The notes: generated from the sequence alone by a model not told the origin. 64,000 nt of DNA from Ardenticatenaceae bacterium (GCA_020634415.1 JACKBT010000021.1:1-64000), one strand, 5' to 3'. Shown: positions 43,235-52,452, counted from the first letter of the stretch. Translations and numbers: made by a program.

Positions 43235-44371
43235 AAAACTCCGCTTCAACTGCCCTTTTTCCTCAAATCTTTCCACGGCCAACTCTATCAATCTATCCAG
43301 CAGTTCCGGGTAAGAGATGCCCGTTGCGGCCCACAGCTTGGGGTACATCGAAATCTGGGTGAAGCCGGGAATGGTGTTGATTTCGTTCAAATAAATGTCA
43401 CCCGTCTCCCGATCCATCAGCATGTCCACCCGTCCCATGCCCGCACAGTCAATGGCCTTGTAGGCGCGAACGGCGAGGCTGCGGATGAAATCGGCCGTTT
43501 CCCCAGCCAACTCCGCCGGAATCATCAATTCCGACTCATCCTCTGAACCCGGCTCGGCCAAATATTTGGCTGCATAATCATAAAAGTCGCGGCGCGGCCG
43601 AATTTCGCCCACCACACTGGCAATCGGGTCATCATTGCCCAGCACAGAGACTTCAAGTTCACGGCCGTTTATCCCCTGTTCCACCACAATCCGCCGATCA
43701 TACCGCGCCGCCTCAGCCATCCCCGCCATCAAAGCGTCCCGATTGGCGCACTTGCTAATGCCCACACTCGACCCCAAATTAGCGGGCTTGGTGAAAACAG
43801 GATAAGACAAAGCCGCCTCAATCTCTGCCACAATGGCTTCCTGACTTTTGCGCCATGCCTGTGCCGAAAACAGCTTCCAGGGCAGCACCGGAATCCCATT
43901 CGCCATCATCACCTGCTTAAAAATCCCCTTATCCATACCCACCGCCGAGCCAACCACACCCGCGCCCACGTAAGGCATATCGGCCAGTTCCAGCAAGCCC
44001 TGCACCGTGCCATCTTCGCCATAGGTGCCGTGCAAAATGGGGATAATCACATCCAACTCGGTCACTTCGGCCAGGTTGGCGGGGCGTGTTTCCCGCATCT
44101 CCAGTTGCATAAGCCCGCGTGCCTGGGGATCGGGCAACAAAGTCGCGGGTGAGGCACCTTCAGCGCCATGGGTTAAGGCCGCCACCACATCGCCTGCCAG
44201 CCAACGGCCGTTCCGCGTAATCCCAATCGGCACCACCTCATACTTCGTCCGGTCCAACGCCGCCATCACCGACTGCGCCGATTGCAGCGACACCTCATGC
44301 TCCCCCGACCGCCCGCCGAAGATGACACCGATTTTGAGTTTACGTTGATGTGAATTCTGCTCGTTCATCAT
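43226..44371 (-). CDS. ddl: D-alanine--D-alanine ligase
   Basis: 381 residues, ATP-grasp enzyme making the D-Ala-D-Ala end of the cell-wall peptide. Seen: GVIFGGRSGEHEVSLQSA at the N-terminus, HGTYGEDGTVQGLLEL, TKPANLGSSVGISK, and the C-terminal INEINTIPGFTQISMYPK. Its last residues (GD) and stop are supplied by a heptamer array. The gene sits between murB and ftsQ, as in many bacteria. Confidence 0.97.
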   Translation of the reverse strand: MMNEQNSHQRKLKIGVIFGGRSGEHEVSLQSAQSVMAALDRTKYEVVPIGITRNGRWLAGDVVAALTHGAEGASPATLLPDPQARGLMQLEMRETRPANLAEVTELDVIIPILHGTYGEDGTVQGLLELADMPYVGAGVVGSAVGMDKGIFKQVMMANGIPVLPWKLFSAQAWRKSQEAIVAEIEAALSYPVFTKPANLGSSVGISKCANRDALMAGMAEAARYDRRIVVEQGINGRELEVSVLGNDDPIASVVGEIRPRRDFYDYAAKYLAEPGSEDESELMIPAELAGETADFIRSLAVRAYKAIDCAGMGRVDMLMDRETGDIYLNEINTIPGFTQISMYPKLWAATGISYPELLDRLIELAVERFEEKGQLKRSFGD

Positions 44372-44377
44372 TTAATT

Positions 44378-44437
44378 AGAAACTAGAGATTAGAGACTGG
44401 AGATTGGTTAGTCTCCAGTCTCTAGTTTCCAATCTCC
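44378..44437. repeat. Inverted heptamer array (GGAGACT family)
   Basis: AGAAACT, AGAGATT, AGAGACT, GGAGATT (44378-44405), 4-nt loop, AGTCTCC, AGTCTCT, AGTTTCC, AATCTCC. It fills the murB-ddl spacer. Confidence 0.92.
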
Positions 44438-44444
44438 CAATCTC

Positions 44445-45407
44445 TCAATTTTCAAATACCCACTCCCCCACCAATTCCACTTCCAACTCCATCTCCACGC
44501 CAAATTGCTCCCGCACCACATGCCACGCCTCAGCAATCAAGGCGCGGATGTCTTCGGCCGTAGCGTTCTCATCATTCACAAAAAAGTTGGCGTGCTTTTC
44601 CGAAATCTGGGCACCGCCCACGCGGTACCCCTTCAAACCGGCCGTTTCAATCAAATAACCGGCATAATAATTCTCAGGATTCTTAAACATCGAGCCAACC
44701 GAGGCCCCCGCGGGCTGCGTCTGCTTGCGATGAGCCGTAAACCCATCAATCCGCGCCATCAGCACCTCCACTGGCTCCGGTGTCAACTGCATCTCCGCCG
44801 CCAACACCACGCGGCGCGGTTTATATTTGCCCTGCTGCTCCCGCTTCAACACACTGTCCCGATAGCCATAACCCATCTCTTCGGCGCTGTAAATGCGCAC
44901 CCCATGTCCCGGTTCCCACACCGTCACAGCCATCACATTCCCAGCCATATCCCCACCATGTGCGCCCGAATTACCTACCACGGCCCCGCCCACTGTGCCA
45001 GGAATCGCCACCGCCCATTCCAATCCACCTAGCCCTTTGGCCGCACACTGCCGCGAAAGCGAGGACAGATTCATGCCCGATTCGGCCGTACAAACCACAC
45101 TGGCCCCCGTATGCCGAAAATGCACCGCACGGGCTTTGTTAAAAATAATCAGGCCGTCAAAGCCATTGTCGGCGACGAGGATGTTGGAGCCGCCGCCCAG
45201 CACAAAATAGGGCAGATGCTGCACGTAGGCCAACTCGGCCGCCATTTGCAACTCAGTCGCATTGCGCACGGTTACAAACATGTCGGCCATGCCGCCCACC
45301 CGCGCCGATGTGTACCGCGCCAGGGGCACATCAACCTGGAAAGCCTCACCAAATACCTCGCGGTATCGCTTATAAATCGTTTCTCGGACAGTGGTCTTCA
45401 GATTCAT
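44445..45407 (-). CDS. murB: UDP-N-acetylenolpyruvoylglucosamine reductase
   Basis: 320 residues, FAD enzyme that makes UDP-MurNAc. Visible: TSARVGGMADMFV, the FAD-binding VLGGGSNILVADNGFDG, IPGTVGGAVVGNSGAHGG and ASVGSMFKNPEN, with a C-terminal catalytic Glu region (VELVGEW). The stop overlaps the edge of the array described above. It lies between murC and ddl. Confidence 0.95.
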   Translation of the reverse strand: MNLKTTVRETIYKRYREVFGEAFQVDVPLARYTSARVGGMADMFVTVRNATELQMAAELAYVQHLPYFVLGGGSNILVADNGFDGLIIFNKARAVHFRHTGASVVCTAESGMNLSSLSRQCAAKGLGGLEWAVAIPGTVGGAVVGNSGAHGGDMAGNVMAVTVWEPGHGVRIYSAEEMGYGYRDSVLKREQQGKYKPRRVVLAAEMQLTPEPVEVLMARIDGFTAHRKQTQPAGASVGSMFKNPENYYAGYLIETAGLKGYRVGGAQISEKHANFFVNDENATAEDIRALIAEAWHVVREQFGVEMELEVELVGEWVFEN

Positions 45408-45408
45408 A

Positions 45409-45478
45409 TGATTTACGATTTACGATTTACGATTTACGATTGAGCCATTTGTCAATCGGCAATCGTAAATCGTAAATA
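45409..45478. repeat. Inverted heptamer array (CGATTTA family)
   Basis: Five CGATTTA-type units in tandem (about 45409-45443), a 10-nt loop, then AATCGGC, AATCGTA, AATCGTA (45454-45474). It fills the murC-murB spacer. Confidence 0.92.
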
Positions 45479-45481
45479 AAG

Positions 45482-46876
45482 CTATTTCACTCTCTTCCTC
45501 AATCCTTCCAACACCCATCGCCCAACTTCATTGCCATCGCCGGCACTGAAGAGCAAAATCACGTCGTCGGGCCGAACGCGATCTAGCAAATAGGTAGCAG
45601 CATCTTCGCGGCAGGGGATGTGAATGGCCTGGGGATGGTTCATGGCGGCAACGACAACGGCCGTTCCCATCCCCAACGTCTCCCTCTCCCGACTCGCATA
45701 AATATCCAACGCAATCACCCGATCCGCCTCCGTAAAACTAGCCGCAAACTCATGCAGCAGCAGTTTGGTGCGGCTGTACGTATGCGGCTGCCACACCGCC
45801 CACAACCGCCGCCCCAGATATCGCTGTCGCGCTGCCGCCAACGTCGTCCGAATCGCCGTCGGATGATGGGCATAATCATCTACAACAGTCACCCCTCCCA
45901 CCTCGCCCATCACCTGGAAGCGACGGCCGATTCCCCCAAACTCGGCCAGGGCTTGCTGGATGGTAGCAAAGCGCACACCTTCACGTAAACCCACCAACAA
46001 GGCCGCCAGCGCATTTTTCACATTATGTTCACCTGGTACGCGCAAGCGAATCAGGCCAACAGTTTCCTTGCCATGCACCACCACAAAATCCGTGCCACCT
46101 AGTTGGTTGGGACGTAAATCGGTGGCCTGGTAATCGGCTTTGTCGTTCAAACCATACGTTGTTACCGGTACATTTACCTTGCTCAATAGCTGTTTTACAC
46201 CGGCATCATCTGTGCCAGCCAACAGTTGCCCGTCCTGCGGCAGCAGCTTCACAAAATCCACAAACGCCGCCAAATATTCAGCCTCTGTGGCAAACAGATC
46301 AGGATGATCGTGTTCCACACTGGTGACAATGGCTGCCGTTGGCCGCAAACCCAAGAACATGTGGTCATACTCATCGGCCTCAATCACAAAATGGCGGCCC
46401 TGCCCGTAACGGCCGTTACTGCCCAACAACGGCAGCACCCCACCCACAATCACGGTGGGATCGAGATCGGCCGTTAGCAAAATCTGGGCAATCATCCCCG
46501 TTGTCGTCGTCTTGCCATGCGATCCAGCCACGGCGATGCCCGTCTGCCCCGCCATCAAATGGCCCAAAAAGTCGGCCCGCTTTAACACGGGAATGCCTGC
46601 TGCACGCGCCGCTACAACCTCAGGATTATCAGCCGGAACGGCCGATGAAATCACCAGCGCATCGGCTCCCACAATATGCTCGGCTGCATGGCCTTCGTAA
46701 ATGGTTGCGCCTTCGCTGGCGAGAACGGCCGTTAACGAAGTCCCCTGCCTATCCGAGCCACTCACCACAAAGCCGCGCCCCAACAGCACCCGCGCAATCG
46801 CCGAAATCCCCGCCCCGCCAATACCCACGAGGTGGAAGTGCATATTTGGTTGAAGGGAAAAAGAACTTTCAGTCAT
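45482..46876 (-). CDS. murC: UDP-N-acetylmuramate--L-alanine ligase
   Basis: 464 residues; adds the first amino acid of the peptidoglycan stem. Seen: the Rossmann loop LVGIGGAGISAIARVLL, SSAVPADNPEV, P-loop AGSHGKTTTTGMI, EADEYDHMFLGLRP and the DDYAHHPTAI motif typical of MurC. No Shine-Dalgarno is visible; an AT-rich heptamer array begins 3 bp upstream of the ATG. Confidence 0.97.
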   Translation of the reverse strand: MTESSFSLQPNMHFHLVGIGGAGISAIARVLLGRGFVVSGSDRQGTSLTAVLASEGATIYEGHAAEHIVGADALVISSAVPADNPEVVAARAAGIPVLKRADFLGHLMAGQTGIAVAGSHGKTTTTGMIAQILLTADLDPTVIVGGVLPLLGSNGRYGQGRHFVIEADEYDHMFLGLRPTAAIVTSVEHDHPDLFATEAEYLAAFVDFVKLLPQDGQLLAGTDDAGVKQLLSKVNVPVTTYGLNDKADYQATDLRPNQLGGTDFVVVHGKETVGLIRLRVPGEHNVKNALAALLVGLREGVRFATIQQALAEFGGIGRRFQVMGEVGGVTVVDDYAHHPTAIRTTLAAARQRYLGRRLWAVWQPHTYSRTKLLLHEFAASFTEADRVIALDIYASRERETLGMGTAVVVAAMNHPQAIHIPCREDAATYLLDRVRPDDVILLFSAGDGNEVGRWVLEGLRKRVK

Positions 46877-46878
46877 TT

Positions 46879-46957
46879 CAATTTACGATTTACGATTTAC
46901 GATTTACGATTTACGACCTGTTCAATCGTAAATCGGCAATCGGCAATCGTAAATCTA
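46879..46957. repeat. Inverted heptamer array (CGATTTA family)
   Basis: Five tandem ATTTACG units (46879-46915), a 9-nt loop, then complementary AATCGTA/AATCGGC units to 46957. It abuts the murC start codon and supplies the cvpA stop codon. Confidence 0.92.
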
Positions 46958-47572
46958 AATGAGGGCAATAATCACCACAAAAAACGCAATAAAAAAGAAA
47001 ATCAGCCACAGCGTAGGGCTGACATTTTCCGTCATGGGCAGCATACTCGTCGCAATACGCATTGCCACCGAATCCGCCACAGGGCGCACTACCAACGGAT
47101 CAAACGCATAAGCCACCCCAGCGGGCAGTTGAATATATCCCGTTGGTGTCACCTCATATTCCAAAAAAGACCATAATCCCCCTACCAACAAATACCCATT
47201 CACCGCGCCAATCAATGATCCCACAATCCGTCTTTCCAAATTGGCCCGCACCCGTTCACCAATCCGCCCGCCCGATACCTGATCCGCCAGTCGCGTCACC
47301 ACCTGATAGCTAAAAAAGGCCAGTGCACAGTGGAAAATTGCCTGCAACATAAAGCGCGTTTTATTTGCTTGCACCACAGCCTCCGGGCCAAGAGCCGCAT
47401 CGGCAATTGCACTGGGAAAACGATTGATAAAGGAGGCACCAAAGGTGCTCAAGAAGGCAATAGAAGCCACCAGCCCCGTTAAAGCAATGACCTCTTTCTG
47501 CCAGCCACGCAGATAGCCAATCATGGCAAAAAATATAATCATCAAAAAAAAGACAATATGCAGGCTAATCAT
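46955..47572 (-). CDS. CvpA-family membrane protein
   Basis: 205 residues with about four membrane helices and a helical amphipathic region (INRFPSAIADAALGPEA). CvpA proteins are poorly understood, linked in enterobacteria to colicin V production and envelope stress. Placement inside the dcw cluster between murG and murC is unusual and suggests an envelope role. The stop codon falls at the edge of a heptamer array. Confidence 0.8.
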   Translation of the reverse strand: MISLHIVFFLMIIFFAMIGYLRGWQKEVIALTGLVASIAFLSTFGASFINRFPSAIADAALGPEAVVQANKTRFMLQAIFHCALAFFSYQVVTRLADQVSGGRIGERVRANLERRIVGSLIGAVNGYLLVGGLWSFLEYEVTPTGYIQLPAGVAYAFDPLVVRPVADSVAMRIATSMLPMTENVSPTLWLIFFFIAFFVVIIALI

Positions 47573-47595
47573 TTTAACCCTTCCAGTGGCGGTGG

Positions 47596-47629
47596 CCTAA
47601 GGGGGCAGACGGCCGTCTGCCCCCTTAGG
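47596..47629. repeat. 34-bp perfect palindrome centred on ACGGCCGT
   Basis: The 17-bp half CCTAAGGGGGCAGACGG is followed by its exact complement with no spacer. The centre is GACGGCCGTC, the window-wide iterated palindrome. It lies between murG and cvpA, ending directly before the murG stop codon region, and could act as a cruciform or transcript hairpin. Confidence 0.93.
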
Positions 47630-48739
47630 TTAGGAACGCTGACCCAAACCCAAGACCAGTTGGGCAATGGCGTTTGTCGCTTGGGGATGGTCAAGTGCAG
47701 TGGCAGCCGCACCCATCCGCGCCAGTCGCGCCTGGTCATGAATCAGTTCCATAATCGTTGGCAGCAATTGCTCCGCCAACGTCTCATCTGTTAATTGCAC
47801 GGCCGCGCCATGCTCCGTCAAATAATCGGCATTCACCTTCTGGTAACGCCAGGCAAAGGTGAGCGGGACGAGAATGCTAGGCAAGCCAAAAGCGGGACTT
47901 TCACCCAACATGCTGGCCCCAGCGCGGGCTACTACCAGATCGGCCGCTCGGAAAGCCGCGCCCATTTCTTCATGCAGATAGGGAAACGGCCGATACCAAC
48001 CCTTCAACTCTTCACCCAACGTCGCCGCCTGGGCCTCTACCTGCGGCCACGTCGTCGTGCCGCTAATGTGAATCACCTGCACCGTTGGCAATAACTCCGG
48101 CAAAGCCGCCATCAAAGCTTTGTTAATGGCCCACGCGCCGCGACTGCCACCAAAAACAAAGACAGTCGGCCGTTCCGTCGTCAGCCCAAACTTCGCCAAC
48201 GCCTCCGCCTTGCTCATCGCCCGCGCCGCTCGAATCTCCGCCCGCACCGGATAGCCCGTGACGACCATCTTCTCTTGCGGCACATAGGCCCGTGAACCGT
48301 CGGTGGTGCAGGCCACCTTCGTGGCAAACCGAATCAGCGATTTAATCGCCTTCCCTGGTTCCACATCCGGCAAATAAATGGCAATGGGCACACGCTGCAG
48401 CCAGCAAGCCAAAGCCACCGGCACAGACATATAGCCGCCCGTCATCAGCATCGCCTCTGGCTGAAAACGTCGTACCAATCCCACTGCTGCCGGAAAACTC
48501 CAGGCTAATTTCGCTGCATTCATCATCATCACCTGTGGTGCTACGCCCACAATGGCGCCACCACGAATCAATTCCATCTGGTAGCCTGCTCGCGGGACGA
48601 GCTTTTCTTCCATCTCGCCCCGCGTGCCCACCCAGCGCACTTGCGCCGGTGCTGCGCCCAATTCTTGTAAAGCGTTAGCGGCGGCCAGTGCCGGGTAAAT
48701 GCCGCCGCCCGTTCCGCCCGCGCAAATCAGGACTTTCAC
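47630..48739 (-). CDS. murG: Lipid II synthase MurG
   Basis: 369 residues, GT-B glycosyltransferase that adds GlcNAc to lipid I. The first glycine-rich loop reads AGGTGGGIYPALA, where E. coli has GGTGGH; the usual His is Gly. Other features fit: GGYMSVPVALA, VTGYPVRAEI, FGGSRGAWAINKAL, and VVARAGASMLGES. It starts within the ftsW 3' end (65-bp overlap), which implies tight translational coupling. Confidence 0.93.
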   Translation of the reverse strand: MKVLICAGGTGGGIYPALAAANALQELGAAPAQVRWVGTRGEMEEKLVPRAGYQMELIRGGAIVGVAPQVMMMNAAKLAWSFPAAVGLVRRFQPEAMLMTGGYMSVPVALACWLQRVPIAIYLPDVEPGKAIKSLIRFATKVACTTDGSRAYVPQEKMVVTGYPVRAEIRAARAMSKAEALAKFGLTTERPTVFVFGGSRGAWAINKALMAALPELLPTVQVIHISGTTTWPQVEAQAATLGEELKGWYRPFPYLHEEMGAAFRAADLVVARAGASMLGESPAFGLPSILVPLTFAWRYQKVNADYLTEHGAAVQLTDETLAEQLLPTIMELIHDQARLARMGAAATALDHPQATNAIAQLVLGLGQRS

Positions 48740-49979
48740 GTCTTAACTCCGTTGGTAAAGGTGCACTTTCGCTGTGTACCGTCTGTGGCTGGGGGCGCTG
48801 CCGCGTGCGTTGGCGTGGGGGTTCTGTTGGTTTGGCCTGCACTTTGCGGGTCAAAGCCGCATCGCGGGAGATATTGAGCAAGATGCCAACGCCAATCAAG
48901 GAGACGAGCATGGAGGAGCCGCCGTAGCTTAAAAAGGGCAGGGGGATGCCGGTGAAGGGGATAACGGCCGTTATCACCGCAATATTAATCAACGCCTGAT
49001 AACTCAGCCAACAAGTAATCCCCAAAGCCAACAAAAAGCCATACGTATCCCGCGCCAACCGCGCCGCCCGCAAACCACGCCACACCAACATCGCCAGCAG
49101 CCCAATCACCACCAAACCACCAGCCAGACCCAACTCCTCACCCAAAATAGCAAACACCCCATCCGTGTGGGCCTGCGGCAGCGGCCCAAACTTCTGCGTA
49201 CTTTCGCCCAAGCCCACACCCCAAATGCCCCCGCGCCCCAGCGCAATCAGTGACTGCTGCACATGCCAGCTAGATTGGGTGGGGTCACGCAAAGCGGCCG
49301 TATACGCATCCACACGCGCTGCCGCATGAGGCAGGGTTAAAATCAAAAACAGAAAAACCGTGCCGCCCAACACCCCGGCAATGGCAAACTGCCGCCAATC
49401 CGCCCCCGCCACAAAAAACAGCGTAAAACAGACCAGAGCAATCAGCCCTGCCGTACTCAGATCGGGCTGCCGCACAATCAAAGCACAGACCACGCCTGTG
49501 ATAATAGAAAACGGCACAAGCCCATACGTCAGATGCTTGATGCGCTCACCCTTCGTCGAAAGCCAATGCGAGATATACAAAATGGTGGCCACCTTAGCCA
49601 CCTCCGAAGGCTGGTACGAGCCTTCAAAAATACCACGCTGCGCCCCAAAAATCCGCTCACCAAAGAAGAGGATGCCCAACAAACCCAATAAAGTTAGGCC
49701 CAAAAAGGGCACAGAAATGCGGCGCAGAGCGTGGTAATCAAACTGTAGAATGATGGCGATGCTAATCAGCCCCAACACCAATGCGCCAAACTGCCGCTCA
49801 ATGTAATAGGCTGGCTCATCCTGAAAGCGCAAGCCATAGTCAAAGGTGGTGCTGTACACCATCAACATGCCAATGACCAACAGCCCCGCCACCGCCAGCA
49901 GCAGCCAATAATCAAATTGCAGCATTAATGTCGGATGTACCCGACTGCTTTGTTTTCTAACGACGTTGATGTTGGACAT
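48675..49979 (-). CDS. ftsW: Septal glycosyltransferase FtsW (SEDS family)
   Basis: 434 residues, about ten membrane helices. SEDS landmarks: YYIERQFG near the second helix, YQPSEVAKVATI, RQPDLSTAGLI, GEELGLAGGL and the final PFLSYGGSSML. FtsW polymerises lipid II together with FtsI. An Arg/Pro-rich tail of about 50 residues follows the last helix; its final part is the reading frame shared with murG. Confidence 0.95.
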   Translation of the reverse strand: MSNINVVRKQSSRVHPTLMLQFDYWLLLAVAGLLVIGMLMVYSTTFDYGLRFQDEPAYYIERQFGALVLGLISIAIILQFDYHALRRISVPFLGLTLLGLLGILFFGERIFGAQRGIFEGSYQPSEVAKVATILYISHWLSTKGERIKHLTYGLVPFSIITGVVCALIVRQPDLSTAGLIALVCFTLFFVAGADWRQFAIAGVLGGTVFLFLILTLPHAAARVDAYTAALRDPTQSSWHVQQSLIALGRGGIWGVGLGESTQKFGPLPQAHTDGVFAILGEELGLAGGLVVIGLLAMLVWRGLRAARLARDTYGFLLALGITCWLSYQALINIAVITAVIPFTGIPLPFLSYGGSSMLVSLIGVGILLNISRDAALTRKVQAKPTEPPRQRTRQRPQPQTVHSESAPLPTELRRESPDLRGRNGRRHLPGTGRR

Positions 49980-50018
49980 AGGATTAATGACGTAATGACG
50001 TAATGACGTAATTACAGA
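49979..50018. repeat. Tandem octamer array (TGACGTAA)
   Basis: Three to four TGACGTAA units in one orientation, spanning the murD stop codon to the ftsW start codon. Confidence 0.75.
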
Positions 50019-51391
50019 TTATTGACTAACTCTCTAAACACCTCACCCCGTTCAGCAAAATCCTTAAAAGCATCAAAGCTGGTGCCGCCGGGGGAGAGGA
50101 GAACGATGTCGCCGGATACGGCCGTTTCCCCCGCCATCTTAACCGCCTCCGCCATACTCGCCACACGGCTCACCCGCGTCATAAAAGCATCCAAACCAGG
50201 CAGATGCGGCTGGGCCGTCAGGCGTTCTTCCAGCATATCGGCCAAGTCACCAAACAAAATCACATGCTTCACCCGCTTCAGCACCTCGCCCGTCCAGGCC
50301 GCCCATTCCATATCCTTATCGCGGCCACCGGCCAGCAAAATAAGCGGCTCCGTAAACGAAGCCAGAGCCGCCAACGCCCGCTCCGGAGCCGTAGCGATGG
50401 AATCATTGATGTACTGCACCCCATTCATGGTGCGCACCAGTTCCAGCCGATGCTCGATGCCTGTGAAAACAGCGATGGCTTTCTGCATGGCCTCAATTTC
50501 AATACCCACCGAATCAGCCAGCGTCACCGCAGCCAATACGTTCAGCACATTGTGGGCACCGCGCAGTTGAATCTCACACAATTGGCAGACCTGCTCTTCA
50601 CGGCCGTTTCCATCCCGCAGCCAAATCGCCTCACCCCGCACAAACGCACCATCTGCCACTTCATGCGCCGCGCTAAACAGCCGCAGCCGCCCATTTACCA
50701 GCGACTCCAACGACATCGCGCCGGGGTCATCAGCCGCCAGCACAGCAATGTCTTGCTCCGATTGATAACGCAGAATGTTGCTCTTGGCCTTCTTATAAGC
50801 CCGCATCGTCTTATGGCGATCCAGGTGATTGGGCGTGATATTCAGCACCGCCGCCACATGCGGGCTTTGGTCCCAAATCTCTAGCTGAAAGCTGGAAAGC
50901 TCCTGCACCACCATGTCTTCAGCCGCCATTTTGTGCAAATCGGCGATGAGCGGACGGCCGATATTGCCCCCCACCCAAGTTGGCCGACCCGCCATCTGCC
51001 CCATCACGCCCGTCAGCGCCGTCGTCGTAGACTTGCCCGCCGAGCCAGTGATGCCGATAACGGCCGTCGGCACACGCCGCGTAAACTCCAAAGAATCATT
51101 CGTTACCGCCACGCCCTTCTCTTGAGCGGCCGTTACCAGCGGTGCATCCGCCGGCACCGAACCACTAATGGCCAAAGCATCTGCCTTATCGAGTAAACTC
51201 ATCGGATGTTCTCCCAATACATATTCAATCTCCAGATCGCTCAACTCAGTTAAATCTGTTTGCAGGCGATCGGCCGTTCGCAAATCAGACACAACCACCT
51301 GCGCCCCAACCCCAGCCGCAAAACGCGCCAAAGCCTTCCCTTGCCGCGCCAGCCCCAGAATCACCAGCGTCTTACCTGTTAAAGCGTCCAT
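50012..51391 (-). CDS. murD: UDP-N-acetylmuramoylalanine--D-glutamate ligase
   Basis: 459 residues; adds D-Glu to UDP-MurNAc-L-Ala. Seen: VILGLARQGKALARF, P-loop GITGSAGKSTTTALTG, VQELSSFQLE, NITPNHLDRH and NDSIATAPERALAAL. The ribosome-binding sequence GGGAGGG lies inside one arm of a 13-bp perfect inverted repeat (51399-51451), which may limit translation. Confidence 0.97.
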   Translation of the reverse strand: MDALTGKTLVILGLARQGKALARFAAGVGAQVVVSDLRTADRLQTDLTELSDLEIEYVLGEHPMSLLDKADALAISGSVPADAPLVTAAQEKGVAVTNDSLEFTRRVPTAVIGITGSAGKSTTTALTGVMGQMAGRPTWVGGNIGRPLIADLHKMAAEDMVVQELSSFQLEIWDQSPHVAAVLNITPNHLDRHKTMRAYKKAKSNILRYQSEQDIAVLAADDPGAMSLESLVNGRLRLFSAAHEVADGAFVRGEAIWLRDGNGREEQVCQLCEIQLRGAHNVLNVLAAVTLADSVGIEIEAMQKAIAVFTGIEHRLELVRTMNGVQYINDSIATAPERALAALASFTEPLILLAGGRDKDMEWAAWTGEVLKRVKHVILFGDLADMLEERLTAQPHLPGLDAFMTRVSRVASMAEAVKMAGETAVSGDIVLLSPGGTSFDAFKDFAERGEVFRELVNNL

Positions 51392-51398
51392 CTCTTAC

Positions 51399-51451
51399 CC
51401 TCCCGGAGGTTCCGCCAACGGATCATCTCGTGGCACAAACCTCCGGGAGGA
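51399..51451 (-). promoter_or_regulatory. Hairpin that covers the murD ribosome-binding site
   Basis: CCTCCCGGAGGTT (51399-51411) and AACCTCCGGGAGG (51439-51451) are perfect complements. In the mRNA the GGGAGG needed for murD translation lies in the 3' arm, so it can be paired. Confidence 0.7.
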
Positions 51452-51459
51452 CTCCTCAT

Positions 51460-52452
51460 CTACACAAGCGCCAGCGCAATCCCTATCATCGCTGTTAGCA
51501 AAGCCACCAGCCACCAGCGCTGCACAATCTGCGTCTCGCTCCAGCCAATTAGCTCAAAATGATGGTGCAAGGGGGCCATCTTAAACAGCCGCTTGCCGCC
51601 AGTCGCCTTAAAATACAAAACTTGCAGCGTCGTCGAGAGCATCGTGGCCATCGGCACAGCCGCAATAATCGGCAAAATCAACCATTGATTGGTCAACAAA
51701 GCCACCACACCCAACGCCCCGCCCAACGCCTGCGAGCCAACATCACCCATAAACATCTGCGCCGGTTTGGCGTTGAACCACAAAAAGGCAAAACAAGCCC
51801 CCACCGTCACAAAACAAAAAATCACCAAAAACTGCTGGTCTTGCAAAAAGGCGATGATGCCATAAGCCATAAACGCCGTCGCCGCAATAATGCCCGCCAG
51901 CCCATCCAGCCCATCGGTAATGTTGACGGCGTTGGCTGTGCCGGCAATCGCCACAATGGCAATGGGCACATAAATAATGCCGATATTCACCAACACCGGC
52001 ACAGTGGGGATAGCCATCAAGCCCACCCCATCATTCACGCCCCAATAGATGGCCACGGCCGCTATGGCCGCAATGCCCAGTTGAAACCAAATCTTCACCC
52101 GCGCCCGCATCCCCTTCTCCCCATGCGGGCGAGGATGAAAGCCTAAATAATCATCAATGCCGCCCAAAACAGAGTAAGCCACCAACACCCCCACCGGAAT
52201 AACGATGGATTCAGCCCGCTCGATGTTCTGCAACAACTGCACAATATTAACCACCACCGTGATCAACACCACCCAGCCGACAATCAAAATGCCGCCCATA
52301 GCCGGAGTGCCCATCTTCTGCATGTGCGTTTGCGGCCCGTCAATGCGAATCTGTGCCCCCAAACGCAGGCGGCGCATCAGCTCCACCAGGGGACTGCCCC
52401 AAATGACTGCCATTAAAAATGTTACGCCGCCTAAAGTCAGTGCAAATGCCAT
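51460..52452 (-). CDS. mraY: Phospho-MurNAc-pentapeptide transferase MraY
   Basis: 330 residues, about ten membrane helices. Makes lipid I on undecaprenyl phosphate. Motifs: KMGTPAMGGILI, GGIDDYLGF with the Asp pair, NAVNITDGLDGLA, FNAKPAQMFMGDVGSQALG, and the final APLHHHFELIGWSETQIV. Start ATG at 52452. Confidence 0.97.
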   Translation of the reverse strand: MAFALTLGGVTFLMAVIWGSPLVELMRRLRLGAQIRIDGPQTHMQKMGTPAMGGILIVGWVVLITVVVNIVQLLQNIERAESIVIPVGVLVAYSVLGGIDDYLGFHPRPHGEKGMRARVKIWFQLGIAAIAAVAIYWGVNDGVGLMAIPTVPVLVNIGIIYVPIAIVAIAGTANAVNITDGLDGLAGIIAATAFMAYGIIAFLQDQQFLVIFCFVTVGACFAFLWFNAKPAQMFMGDVGSQALGGALGVVALLTNQWLILPIIAAVPMATMLSTTLQVLYFKATGGKRLFKMAPLHHHFELIGWSETQIVQRWWLVALLTAMIGIALALV

